Positions 6,148 through 14,046 of a DNA stretch of 21,262 nt are shown one piece after another. The stretch spans positions 1-21,262 of the forward strand of contig JBBUEO010000021.1 in NCBI GenBank assembly GCA_038056915.1, given 5' to 3'. Position 1 is the stretch's first letter; the number at the start of each line of letters is the position of its first letter. Source of the stretch: JBBUEO01 sp038056915 (GTDB taxonomy: Bacteria > Patescibacteriota > UBA1384 > UBA12157 > JAENIV01). The translations under genes and the position numbers were made by a program. Under the pieces are notes generated by a model. The model was not told the origin of the DNA. It made no database searches and saw only the letters and a list, made by a program, of their open reading frames with translations.

Positions 6148-7543
6148 TCTTTAGACTTTCAAATATTTCTAAAGCTATCTTATAAACATCGCCGGCGCCA
6201 ATGGTAATAATTAATGTTTTTCCACTGGCAGTATCTAAAATTTCTTGGACAATTTTTTCTTTTTCGGCAATATATTTGACAGAACGTTGATGACGTTTAA
6301 CTTCTTGGGATAATTCAAAACCACTAATGGTTTTTTCTTTTTCCCTAGAAGAATAAATATCAGTAATAATTACTTTGTCGGAATTTTTAAAACTTTGGGC
6401 AAAATCACTTAATAAAGCTTTAGTCCGGGAATAAGTGTGAGACTGGAAAATAGCGATAATCTTAAATAGCGGAAATTTTTGACGGGCGGCTTCTAAGGTC
6501 ATTTTTATCGCTCGGGGATGATGGGCATAATCGTCATAAATAAATATCTCATCAATTTGGCCAATTTTTTCAAACCGGCGCTTGACGCCTAAAAATTGAC
6601 AAAGATATTTTTTAATTATTTTTTCTTCGATCTCTAAATGTCGGCAAGTAATAATCGCTGCGGTGGCATTTAATACATTAGCTAACCCGGGAATGGCTAA
6701 TCTGAACGGTCCTAAATTTTCGCCTTTGTGGGCAAGCATAAAAGTAGTTTCTGTTGGATTTTCAGTCAAATTAATAATTTGGAAAGAGGCCTTTTCTAAA
6801 CCGTAGGAGACAATTTCTCGATCAACTAATGAACGCTGTAATTTTTTTGCCTTGGGATAATCGGTATTTAGAACAATAAAACCATTTCGCGGCAGATGAC
6901 AGGCAAATTTATAAAAAGCATGATAAATATCTTCCTCCGATAAATATATATCTGGATGATCCATTTCGATACTGGTAATAATTTCAATCTGCGGCGAAAG
7001 ATCAAGAAATTTTGGTGATGGATCTTCGAAACTTTTTCGATATTCGTCAGCCTCAACTACAAAATAATCACCTTTACCGGCGTGGGCGCTTGACCCCAAA
7101 GGGAAAATTTCCCCGGCGCCGATTAAATAAGTCGGATCAAAATTGGCCTTTTTAAGCAAAAAACTAATCAAGGCGGCAGTGGTAGTTTTCCCATGAATGC
7201 CTGCCACCGCAATCGTCTGATAATTTTTCGATATGATTCCCAAGACTTCAGAATAAGGTTTAACAGCTAATCTTTTTTTATAGGCTTCTTTGACCTCGGG
7301 ATTTTCTTTTGAATAAGCGGCAGAAATAACCACCAAATCTGGTTTATTTTCCAAATTATGGACGTCAAATTCAGTGGCAATAATTTTTGCGTCAGCCAAT
7401 ATCTTATCGGTTGGAAATTGCTCCAGTTTATCAGATCCAGAGACTTCATAACCCATTTCTTTGAGCAATTTTGCCAAGGGGGCCATGCCTGCCCCTTTAG
7501 TGCCAACAAAATGAATTTTTTTACCTGGAAGTGTTTCAATCAT
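6125..7543 (-). CDS. murC: UDP-N-acetylmuramate--L-alanine ligase MurC
   Basis: MurC adds L-alanine to UDP-MurNAc, the first amino acid of the stem peptide. The 472-aa protein shows the Mur ligase three-domain pattern: Rossmann-like N-terminus with HFVGTKGAGMAPLA (about 11-24), ATP-binding GIHGKTTTAAL (115-125), central EADEYRKSF and EMDHPDIY, then a C-terminal domain with DDYAHHPRAIK and FQSHTYSRTKALL. The DDYAHHP motif is typical of MurC and separates it from MurD, MurE and MurF. No clear Shine-Dalgarno sequence precedes the ATG; a 37-nt gap separates it from the glycosyltransferase gene upstream. Confidence 0.96.
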   Translation of the reverse strand: MIETLPGKKIHFVGTKGAGMAPLAKLLKEMGYEVSGSDKLEQFPTDKILADAKIIATEFDVHNLENKPDLVVISAAYSKENPEVKEAYKKRLAVKPYSEVLGIISKNYQTIAVAGIHGKTTTAALISFLLKKANFDPTYLIGAGEIFPLGSSAHAGKGDYFVVEADEYRKSFEDPSPKFLDLSPQIEIITSIEMDHPDIYLSEEDIYHAFYKFACHLPRNGFIVLNTDYPKAKKLQRSLVDREIVSYGLEKASFQIINLTENPTETTFMLAHKGENLGPFRLAIPGLANVLNATAAIITCRHLEIEEKIIKKYLCQFLGVKRRFEKIGQIDEIFIYDDYAHHPRAIKMTLEAARQKFPLFKIIAIFQSHTYSRTKALLSDFAQSFKNSDKVIITDIYSSREKEKTISGFELSQEVKRHQRSVKYIAEKEKIVQEILDTASGKTLIITIGAGDVYKIALEIFESLKNEKSQNN

Positions 7544-7580
7544 TTTTAATACTCAAAAATATATTAGCTTAAAAGAAAAA

Positions 7581-8786
7581 TTATATCCAGCTTTTAAACC
7601 AAATTCGCTGATAAAAACTTTTTTGACTAATTGGGATCCCTAACCAAATTGGCAAAAAGAAAATAAATAATATCCCCATGATGATAAAAAAACTGACGAT
7701 TAAAGTTTTGCCCCAAGATTTCGACCATATTTGAGAAAACTCCAAACCGCCAGCCAAAGTCAAAAATAAAAATGAAGGCATAGCATGATATAAGAATAAA
7801 ACTCTTTTAAAAAAAGCCCACGGGAGTAAGAATATTAAAAAGGCGCTCAAAATAATGAGACTGTCATGCTTTTGACGGGCGCTTTGCCAGATTAATAATG
7901 GAATAATAATAATCGCTGACCACCAAGCAAGGGGGTTTCCCAGACCATTAATGCCGACGATGTCGCCGTTAGAATCTTTAAAATAAAGCCAGATAGGCCT
8001 TAAAAGTAAAAACCACGACCACCATTTGGAGGCATAGGGATGGCCTTCAGACAAAGATAAATTGTAATTAAAACTTTGTTGATGCCATTGGATAAGTTGG
8101 CTAAAAAAAGATGCATTAAAGCCGAAATTAAAAAGAAAAAATGAAATATAAACTAAACTTGGAATGATAATTAAAGAAATTATGAGCGAGAAAAAATATT
8201 TTTTAATCGGCATTTTTTTGATAATTAGCACACAGATAAAAATAAGCAATATCAAGGCGCCAATATATTTAACCGAAGCCGCGAGTCCCAAACTGAAACC
8301 CGCTAAATATAAATAAATTAAATTTCGAGAATTTATAAAACGTAAAAAGCTATAAAAAGAAAGTAGAATAAAAAAAGCCAAAAAGATATCAATTAGTCCA
8401 ACTCTCGAATAAACTAATATAAGACCATCAAAAAATAATATTAAAGAGCTAAAGATACCGCCGATTACTTTTCCGGTAAGTTCCCTTCCGGCAAGAAAAC
8501 CGATAAAAATTAGACCGCTACCAAAAATCGCTGGCATTATTCGCCAGCCAAAAGGATCGTCGCCAAATATTTTAATTCCCAAAGCTAAAATTAATTTGCC
8601 TAAAGGCGGATGAATATCAAAAAAACTGACTGACGATAGATAATTTTTCGCAAATTCGACAAAGTAGACTTCATCAAAGATTTTTTCAGAAATTTTTCCT
8701 AGATGCCAAAAATGTAAGACCAGACTTAATATTAATAAAACCAAAATCGCCAGCCACCCCTGATTAAGTTTGATTTTCTTTAACAT
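7581..8786 (-). CDS. PMT/GT39-like membrane glycosyltransferase
   Basis: This is a polytopic protein of 401 aa with about ten hydrophobic segments. The first luminal loop has the dolichyl-phosphate-mannose-protein mannosyltransferase signature: an acidic FDEVYFVEFAKNYL followed by FFDIHPPLGKLILALG and PFGWRIMPAIFG. A second family motif, SRVGLIDIFLAFF, follows. The C-terminal part has HPYASKWWSWFLLLRP, typical of the four-helix PMT C-terminal domain. Such enzymes transfer a sugar from a lipid phosphate carrier to protein Ser/Thr. The acceptor here is unknown. It is shorter than most PMTs. A GGAAAG ribosome site precedes the ATG. Its start overlaps the end of murG by 23 nt, so it belongs to the same transcript. 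It is not a normal dcw gene. Confidence 0.82.
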   Translation of the reverse strand: MLKKIKLNQGWLAILVLLILSLVLHFWHLGKISEKIFDEVYFVEFAKNYLSSVSFFDIHPPLGKLILALGIKIFGDDPFGWRIMPAIFGSGLIFIGFLAGRELTGKVIGGIFSSLILFFDGLILVYSRVGLIDIFLAFFILLSFYSFLRFINSRNLIYLYLAGFSLGLAASVKYIGALILLIFICVLIIKKMPIKKYFFSLIISLIIIPSLVYISFFLFNFGFNASFFSQLIQWHQQSFNYNLSLSEGHPYASKWWSWFLLLRPIWLYFKDSNGDIVGINGLGNPLAWWSAIIIIPLLIWQSARQKHDSLIILSAFLIFLLPWAFFKRVLFLYHAMPSFLFLTLAGGLEFSQIWSKSWGKTLIVSFFIIMGILFIFFLPIWLGIPISQKSFYQRIWFKSWI

Positions 8787-9837
8787 GCTTTCCTGCTTGA
8801 AAAACTGTTTTAATTATTTTTTGAGCCGCATCTTTTTGAAAAAAATAATGAGCAGATTGACCAAGACTTTGACGTAAAATCTCATCTTTAGCTAAATTTT
8901 CGATTTTTTCTCTCAACAGCTTTGGAGTCAGATCTTTTTCTAAAATTACAATCCCTGCTTTATTTTTTTCAAATATTAAAGCATTCTTTAATTGATGATT
9001 TTGGGCAGCGCTTGGTAGAGGGATGATAATTGATGGACGGCTCATGGCGGCGATTTCCATTAAGGAATTAGCGCCAGCGCGAGAGATAACAATTTCTGAC
9101 TTTCCTATCAGATATGGTACTTGATATGAAAATTTATATAAATGATAATAGTCATTTTTCAATTTAGCAAATTTTAAATAATCTTTTTCCCCGGACAAAT
9201 GGTAAATATCGTATTTTTCTGAAAGCCAAGGTAAAATTTCCTCAATAATTTGATTAATCTTTAATGAACCTTGGGAGCCGCCGGTTATCAATATCGTTAT
9301 GCGGGGATTTTTTAAATCGGGATTAATTGATACCAATTGGACTGGCGTTCCAGTATAGACAATTTTTTCAATCGGCAATTTTTCTTGATAAAATTCTACC
9401 GGAAAACCGAGACAAACTTTAAAAGCGAATTTTATTGCCCAAAGGTTTGCCCGACCGATGACCGAGTCCGATTCATGAATGACTAAAGGGATTTTTAAAA
9501 TCTTTGCCCAAAATATTATTGGAAAAGTAACATATCCCCCTTTAGCAAAAATTACCATCGGCTTAAAAACAAATATTACTCCAAAAGTCTGTATTATCCC
9601 TAAAAATATTTTTATTAGATCCCAAAGATTCCAAAAAGAAAAATAGGCCCGCCATTTACCGACAATGATGGCTTTAAAAGGAATATCGCCTGCCTTTTGA
9701 ATTATCTCTTTTTCAATTCCCTGGCGCGATCCAAGATATAAAATTTTTGCTTCTGGATTTGTTAATAGCTCTTGAGCAATCAGTCTTAATGGCCAGGTAT
9801 GACCAGCGGTACCGCCGCCAGCAATTAAAATTCGCAT
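8764..9837 (-). CDS. murG: Lipid II synthase MurG (UDP-GlcNAc:lipid I GlcNAc transferase)
   Basis: MurG adds GlcNAc to lipid I on the inner membrane face. The 357-aa GT-B protein has the N-terminal loop GGGTAGHTWP (7-16), AKGGYVTFP (98-106) and HESDSVIGRAN (121-131). The donor-binding half shows ITGGSQGSLKINQ and SRAGANSLMEIAAM (252-265), followed by IPLPSAAQNHQLKNA. In the first loop the usual TGGH reads TAGH, a small deviation. The ATG follows the ftsW stop with no gap, and the ribosome site is inside the ftsW end (GGAGAGG). Confidence 0.95.
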   Translation of the reverse strand: MRILIAGGGTAGHTWPLRLIAQELLTNPEAKILYLGSRQGIEKEIIQKAGDIPFKAIIVGKWRAYFSFWNLWDLIKIFLGIIQTFGVIFVFKPMVIFAKGGYVTFPIIFWAKILKIPLVIHESDSVIGRANLWAIKFAFKVCLGFPVEFYQEKLPIEKIVYTGTPVQLVSINPDLKNPRITILITGGSQGSLKINQIIEEILPWLSEKYDIYHLSGEKDYLKFAKLKNDYYHLYKFSYQVPYLIGKSEIVISRAGANSLMEIAAMSRPSIIIPLPSAAQNHQLKNALIFEKNKAGIVILEKDLTPKLLREKIENLAKDEILRQSLGQSAHYFFQKDAAQKIIKTVFQAGKHVKENQT

Positions 9838-10950
9838 TTAGACCTCTCCCTTGTGTGAATATTTTGAGATATTAAGTAAAATACCCGCCCCAAATAAAGA
9901 AATAATTAGTGAGGTGCCGCCAAAAGAAATAAATGGCAAAGGAATTCCGGTAAAGGGAAGTAAATTGACCATTGCGGCAATATTAATAAACGCTTGAAAA
10001 ACAAGCCAAGAAGTTATGCCTACCGCTAAAAGCCGCCCAAAATCATCAGGGGCGTTCTGGGCGATTTTTAAACCTTTAAGACCTAAAAATATAAAAGCTA
10101 AAATCACTAAACCCGCTCTTATAAATCCCAATTCTTCAGCAATGATGGCAAAAATCGAATCGGTATGGGCTTGCGGCAAATAAAGATATTTTTGTTTACT
10201 TTGACCAAATCCTAATCCCCAAAGACCGCCTGAACCAATGGCAATTAGGGCTTGGTTGATATGATAGGCAGCGCCTAAAGTTTCTTGGTTGGGATTTAAA
10301 AAAACCAAAAATCGCTGGAGACGATAGGGAGCGATTTTGATTAAGAAATAAAATAACGCTGCTACAATTGCTGCACCCGCTCCCAAATGAGAAAGCCGGG
10401 CACCGGCGGCAAAAAAGACCACTGCCCCGGTAATGACAATTACCGATAAAGTTCCGAGATCCGGCTGGCTCATAATTAAAAAGCCTAAAACTATCATTAA
10501 AAAAGCAAAGGGAATAAAACCCAAAGAAAAGTTTTGAATTTTATCGCCTCTTTTCGCAAGCCAGGCGGCTAAATAAATTACAAAGGTTAGTTTAATTATC
10601 TCCGAAGGTTGGAAAAATAACCCGCCAATGCCGATCCAGCGGTGAGCGCCACCAAACTCTTGACCAATTTTGGGGATAAAAACCCCCAAAAGAATAATTA
10701 GAGAAGCCAGAAAAAAAGTTAAGGCAATTTTTTGCCAAAAACGATAATCAATAAAATATGCCAGCAACATTAAAATAAGACCAATAATTAATGATACTGC
10801 CTGATGGGTTACATAATAAAAATTATTGCCAAAGCGTTCTTGGGAGATGACGATTGAGGCGGAAGAAATCATCATTAAACCAAATAGACAAAGCAAAAAA
10901 ACCACTAAAGCAAACAGATAATCAGGTTTAAATTTTCTCATTCTCATCAT
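9838..10950 (-). CDS. ftsW: Septal SEDS peptidoglycan polymerase FtsW
   Basis: FtsW polymerises lipid II together with the class B PBP FtsI. The 370-aa protein has about ten membrane segments. SEDS hallmarks are present: GAHRWIGIGGLFFQPSEIIKL, SQPDLGTLSVI, the long periplasmic loop with GSGGLWGLGFG and YLPQAHTDSIFAIIAEELGF, and the C-terminal LLPFTGIPLPFISFGGTSL. It begins with an ATGA overlap with the murD stop. Several ATG codons lie close together at the start (MMRMRK), so the exact first residue is uncertain by up to three. Confidence 0.95.
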   Translation of the reverse strand: MMRMRKFKPDYLFALVVFLLCLFGLMMISSASIVISQERFGNNFYYVTHQAVSLIIGLILMLLAYFIDYRFWQKIALTFFLASLIILLGVFIPKIGQEFGGAHRWIGIGGLFFQPSEIIKLTFVIYLAAWLAKRGDKIQNFSLGFIPFAFLMIVLGFLIMSQPDLGTLSVIVITGAVVFFAAGARLSHLGAGAAIVAALFYFLIKIAPYRLQRFLVFLNPNQETLGAAYHINQALIAIGSGGLWGLGFGQSKQKYLYLPQAHTDSIFAIIAEELGFIRAGLVILAFIFLGLKGLKIAQNAPDDFGRLLAVGITSWLVFQAFINIAAMVNLLPFTGIPLPFISFGGTSLIISLFGAGILLNISKYSHKGEV

Positions 10951-12404
10951 AATTTGTTGACTAAACTTTTAAAGATTTCTCCTCGCTGCTGATAATTTTG
11001 AAACTGATCAAAAGAAGCCGAGGCTGGCGAGAGTAAGATTACTTCGCCCTTTTTAGATTTTTGGACAGCCAAGTTGACCGCTTGCTCGAGGGTGTGGATT
11101 TTATTAAAAATTTCTATATTTGGCAAAGTAATTTTTTCAATGATTTTTTTGCCGGTCTGACCAATGTTAATTACAATTCTTACCGAGCTTTTTTCAATTT
11201 CTTGTATTAGAAAATTATAATCCGCTCTTTTATCAGATCCACCGACCAAGAGAATAATCGGCTGTTTGAACGACCGGATAGCGGCAATAGTTGTCTCGGG
11301 AGTGGTGGAATAAGAATCGTTATAAAAACTCACCCCATCTAAAACTCTAATAAATTCTAAGCGGTGCTTAAGACCTTTAAAATCAATAATGGCATTTTTA
11401 ATTGTATTTATCTCTGCTGCGGCTAGAAAGCCAGCCAAAGCGGCGGCAGCGGCATTTTCTAAGTTGTGTTCCCCCAATAATTTAATTTGGTCGGCTTTAA
11501 TAATGGAAATATCTTGATCATTAATTCTTAATATCAGGTTTTTATCTTGCCAAAAAGTCCCTTGATCAACTGATTTCCGCCTGGAAAACCAATAAACTTT
11601 ACCCTTAGTGAGACTGGCAAATTCAATACTGGTAAAATAATCAGCGTTAATTGCCGCAAAATCTTTTTTAGTCTGGAAGCGAACTAAATTCCTTTTGGCC
11701 TCAATGTATTCTTTTTCATCTCTATGATAGTCAAGATGATCAATTTTTATATCTAAAACCACCGCTATATGAGGCGAACAATCAAGATCTTGAAGCTGGA
11801 AAGATGAAAGTTCCAAGATAACGATATCATTTTTTGTTAATTTTTCTAAAAATTCAATTGGGGGATTGCCGATATTCCCGCCGAGATAAATTTTTGAATT
11901 TAGAATTTTTAATTTAGAATTTGCCCGCCTCGGCTCGCCGAAGGCGAGACGGGTTTGGAATTTAGGATTTAGAATCTCGGATTTCCTCATTAATATATCA
12001 TATATTAATGAGGCCGTTGTTCCTTTACCTTTGGTACCGGTAACGCCAATTATTGGACAGGGGCAAAGCTCGAAAAAGAGCTTGGTCTGCGAGGAAATCT
12101 CCACCCCGGCAATCTTTGCCGCTTGGATTTTGGGATTCAAGTAGGGGATTCCCGGACTTCGAAAAACTATTTTAAAATCTTTGAGATTGTCAAGATAATG
12201 CGGGCCTAAACGAAATTGAACAGGCCAATTTTTTACTTTTTTATAATAATCCCCTAACTCGTCTTTAGTTTTTTGATCACAAATAACAACCTTTATTCCG
12301 GCTTTTATTAGAAAGTCAATTAAAGCTATATTTTCTTCGCCTAAACCCAAAATCCCAACTTTTTGATTTTTAAATTTTTCTAAAACTTTCTTAAAAGAAT
12401 CCAT
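10947..12404 (-). CDS. murD: UDP-N-acetylmuramoylalanine--D-glutamate ligase MurD, with an in-frame repeat-derived insertion
   Basis: MurD adds D-glutamate to UDP-MurNAc-L-Ala. N-terminal VGILGLGEENIAL (about 16-28), ATP loop GVTGTKGKGTTASL (120-133), GGNIGNPPIEFL (175-186), ELSSFQL, DIKIDHLDYH and C-terminal FYNDSYSTTPETTIAAI with LLVGGSDKRADY identify it. It is longer than usual (485 aa). About 31 residues (140-170) separate the P-loop helix (SLIYDIL) from the GGNIG strand, where MurD normally has only a short link. That DNA is a palindromic intergenic-type repeat read in frame. The gene starts one base after the pgeF stop with only a weak ribosome site, which suggests coupling. Confidence 0.95.
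   Translation of the reverse strand: MDSFKKVLEKFKNQKVGILGLGEENIALIDFLIKAGIKVVICDQKTKDELGDYYKKVKNWPVQFRLGPHYLDNLKDFKIVFRSPGIPYLNPKIQAAKIAGVEISSQTKLFFELCPCPIIGVTGTKGKGTTASLIYDILMRKSEILNPKFQTRLAFGEPRRANSKLKILNSKIYLGGNIGNPPIEFLEKLTKNDIVILELSSFQLQDLDCSPHIAVVLDIKIDHLDYHRDEKEYIEAKRNLVRFQTKKDFAAINADYFTSIEFASLTKGKVYWFSRRKSVDQGTFWQDKNLILRINDQDISIIKADQIKLLGEHNLENAAAAALAGFLAAAEINTIKNAIIDFKGLKHRLEFIRVLDGVSFYNDSYSTTPETTIAAIRSFKQPIILLVGGSDKRADYNFLIQEIEKSSVRIVINIGQTGKKIIEKITLPNIEIFNKIHTLEQAVNLAVQKSKKGEVILLSPASASFDQFQNYQQRGEIFKSLVNKL
11895..11987 (-). repeat. Palindromic repeat inserted in frame in murD
   Basis: The segment encodes MurD residues 140-170. Its core is a GC-rich hairpin: CTCGCC (11934-11939) with GGCGAG (11943-11948), plus outer CCCG/CGGG (11924-11927 with 11950-11953). 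AT-rich arms of the AATTTAGGATTTAGAAT type lie on both sides. The core matches the reverse complement of the intergenic repeat at 20656-20687, and the AT-rich arms resemble 19505-19524. The reading frame stays open throughout. Confidence 0.8.
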
Positions 12405-12405
12405 C

Positions 12406-13152
12406 TTATATTAATCCTATAATTGCCGCTTGCACCGGCGCTTTGGCGCCCTCTTTGCGAAAACTGCCGTATAAACCATTATGACAAACTGGACAATCGC
12501 TTGAAATTTCAATGTTTTCCGCTAATACGCCAGCATTTTTTAAATCATCCAAAACAGTTTTTTTTAAATCCACATAGCCATCGTGGTTTCGAATAAAAAC
12601 CGCCTTGTGATTATATTCTTTAAATTTATCTAAAACATCTTTTTGAACCACAAAATGCCGCTGACAAATACCAGGACCGATGCCGACAATTAGATTATCG
12701 GCGTCGGTGCCGCAATTATTAAATTTTTCTAATGCTTTAGGAACAATTTGGGCCAAAATCCCCCGCCAGCCGGCATGAAGAAGACCAACAATCCTTAAAG
12801 ACGGATCATAAAAAAAGATCGGCAGACAATCTGCTACTGTGACCATTAAAAAAATTTGCTTTTGAGAAGTAATTAGACCATCAGTTTTTAAAATTGCGGT
12901 TTTTAAGGATTTACTTCCGCGACTTTTTTCTTGATTACCGACCGTCACAATTCTTGAATCATGAGCAATCCCGGCAACGACTATATCATTAAGATTAATA
13001 TTGAGATTTTTTAAAAATTCTTGGCGATTATGAATGACTTCGTTATCGGAGATCCTCCCAAATCCCATATCGCCAAAATTGCGATTGGAAATTGCGTGGC
13101 TTATCTCTGAAAATTTTCTCAAATTCGAAAATTGAAAGAAGAGCTCTCTCAT
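12406..13152 (-). CDS. pgeF: PgeF/YfiH-family multicopper-like (DUF152) protein
   Basis: The family (YfiH, YlmD, PgeF) corrects peptidoglycan by removing L-Ser misincorporated in place of L-Ala in muropeptides; some members were described as polyphenol oxidases or purine nucleoside enzymes. Conserved metal and active-site segments are visible in the 248-aa protein: GIAHDSRIV, TVADCLPIFFYDP, LLHAGWRGI, VGIGPGICQRHFVV and a C-terminal CPVCHNGLYGSFRKEG. I start at 13152 (MRELFFQF). The longer reading from 13209 runs through a terminator and promoter. It is the first gene after the transposon break and precedes murD by one base, which fits a wall-quality role. Confidence 0.88.
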   Translation of the reverse strand: MRELFFQFSNLRKFSEISHAISNRNFGDMGFGRISDNEVIHNRQEFLKNLNINLNDIVVAGIAHDSRIVTVGNQEKSRGSKSLKTAILKTDGLITSQKQIFLMVTVADCLPIFFYDPSLRIVGLLHAGWRGILAQIVPKALEKFNNCGTDADNLIVGIGPGICQRHFVVQKDVLDKFKEYNHKAVFIRNHDGYVDLKKTVLDDLKNAGVLAENIEISSDCPVCHNGLYGSFRKEGAKAPVQAAIIGLI

Positions 13153-13158
13153 AAGTAT

Positions 13159-13167
13159 ATTATAGCA
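13159..13167 (-). promoter_or_regulatory. Extended -10 promoter giving a leaderless pgeF mRNA
   Basis: TGC directly before TATAAT (13167-13159, minus strand) is a perfect extended -10. Exactly six bases separate it from the pgeF ATG, so the predicted transcription start is the A of ATG. There is no Shine-Dalgarno sequence and no good -35. This promoter would drive the pgeF-to-ftsQ half of the cluster. Confidence 0.65.
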
Positions 13168-13199
13168 AAAAAAGTCCCCGGGTGCTACCCGCCCTGGGA
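13167..13199 (-). terminator. Rho-independent terminator between transposase and pgeF
   Basis: On the minus strand TCCC (13199-13196) pairs with GGGA (13078+100 region, 13178-13175), enclosing CGGGT (13191-13187) and ACCCG (13183-13179) around a 3-nt loop, with a CCCT bulge on one side (plus-strand naming). C and seven T follow (13174-13167). The T-run merges into the next promoter's TG element. Confidence 0.65.
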
Positions 13200-13237
13200 T
13201 ACACCACATATGGATATATTAGAAAATAATGATACGT

Positions 13238-13998
13238 ACACCTTAGAGGTGTCAACCCGTTAGCTTGCGACTCTAATAATATTAATCAATTGCAAATTTT
13301 TTTATTATTTCGAGGTTTCGCTGATAATCAGCCTGATCAAGTACAAATTTTTCATAATCGTTATTATCTTTAAAATAATTAAGGACTATATTAGGCTTGG
13401 TCATTTTAACTTGATATTTTCCTAAATATTCCTGGAAAGATGAATATCGATAATTTTTAAGCTCTTTCAGATCTTTAATAATTGATGATGAAAAAGGATT
13501 TAAATGGATATATCTTGATAAATGACAAAGTTGTTCATCGGTTATTATACTAATTGCTTTAAATTTGCCCTGAAAAAGAGGACCAACATTTTTATTTTTT
13601 ACATTGAAATATCGAGTATAACTGTTGGTTACTTGACTTATAAATTTTGAAATTCCCCCATCTAAAAGTTGCCTTAGAATAAAATGAAAGTGATTGGGCA
13701 TAAAACAAAAAGCAATAACAACGACTAAATACTTATTTTCTGTTAATAACTTTTTAATAATTTCTTCTTGCGTTTGAATAGAAAAGTCAACAAATCGAGA
13801 ATATCGCATCGGAGGATTTTGATTCCGATAATATTGTGTTCTTTTGATAACTTCACTAAAATCTTTTTCTAACTCAAAAATTGTCTGCGAATTTATTCCC
13901 TTGTTGAATACGTGATAAATCTCGTTTGTAACCAGAGGAATTTCCCTTCCCGGCATTTATATTTTTAAATGTTATATGGTTGACACCTTAGAGGTGCT
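13238..13998 (-). mobile_element. RAYT-type single-gene transposable element with hairpin ends
   Basis: One Y1 transposase gene lies between two copies of the word ACACCTTAGAGGTG (from 13238 and from 13983), in direct orientation. Each copy is half of an ideal stem GTTGACACC / GGTGTCAAC around TTAGA. The left copy keeps the full right arm, and the right copy keeps the full left arm. Hairpin ends without target duplication fit IS200/IS605-like and REP-associated tyrosine transposases. The element splits mraY from pgeF. Exact ends are uncertain. Confidence 0.65.
13282..13956 (-). CDS. REP-associated tyrosine transposase (Y1/HUH superfamily)
   Basis: The 224-aa protein is a single-strand HUH endonuclease. 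The metal-binding HUH motif is HFH (89-91) inside FMPNHFHFIL. The catalytic tyrosine lies in NSYTRYFNVK (Tyr113 or Tyr116), followed by the family's GPLFQGKFKAI. The N-terminus NEIYHVFNKGI and later LSRYIHLNPF and YRYSSFQEYLG are also typical of RAYT (TnpA_REP) proteins. It seems intact, so it may be active. No Shine-Dalgarno sequence is seen. Codon use and base content resemble the host, as is common for these domesticated-type transposases. Confidence 0.9.
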   Translation of the reverse strand: MPGREIPLVTNEIYHVFNKGINSQTIFELEKDFSEVIKRTQYYRNQNPPMRYSRFVDFSIQTQEEIIKKLLTENKYLVVVIAFCFMPNHFHFILRQLLDGGISKFISQVTNSYTRYFNVKNKNVGPLFQGKFKAISIITDEQLCHLSRYIHLNPFSSSIIKDLKELKNYRYSSFQEYLGKYQVKMTKPNIVLNYFKDNNDYEKFVLDQADYQRNLEIIKKFAID

Positions 13999-14046
13999 AA
14001 CATGTATTAAAAAAATTTCTGAAGTTTCCGCAGAATTATTTCAAAT

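Noticed and set aside
13153..13209. N-terminal extension of PgeF
   Set aside because: It would translate a terminator hairpin and the -10 box.
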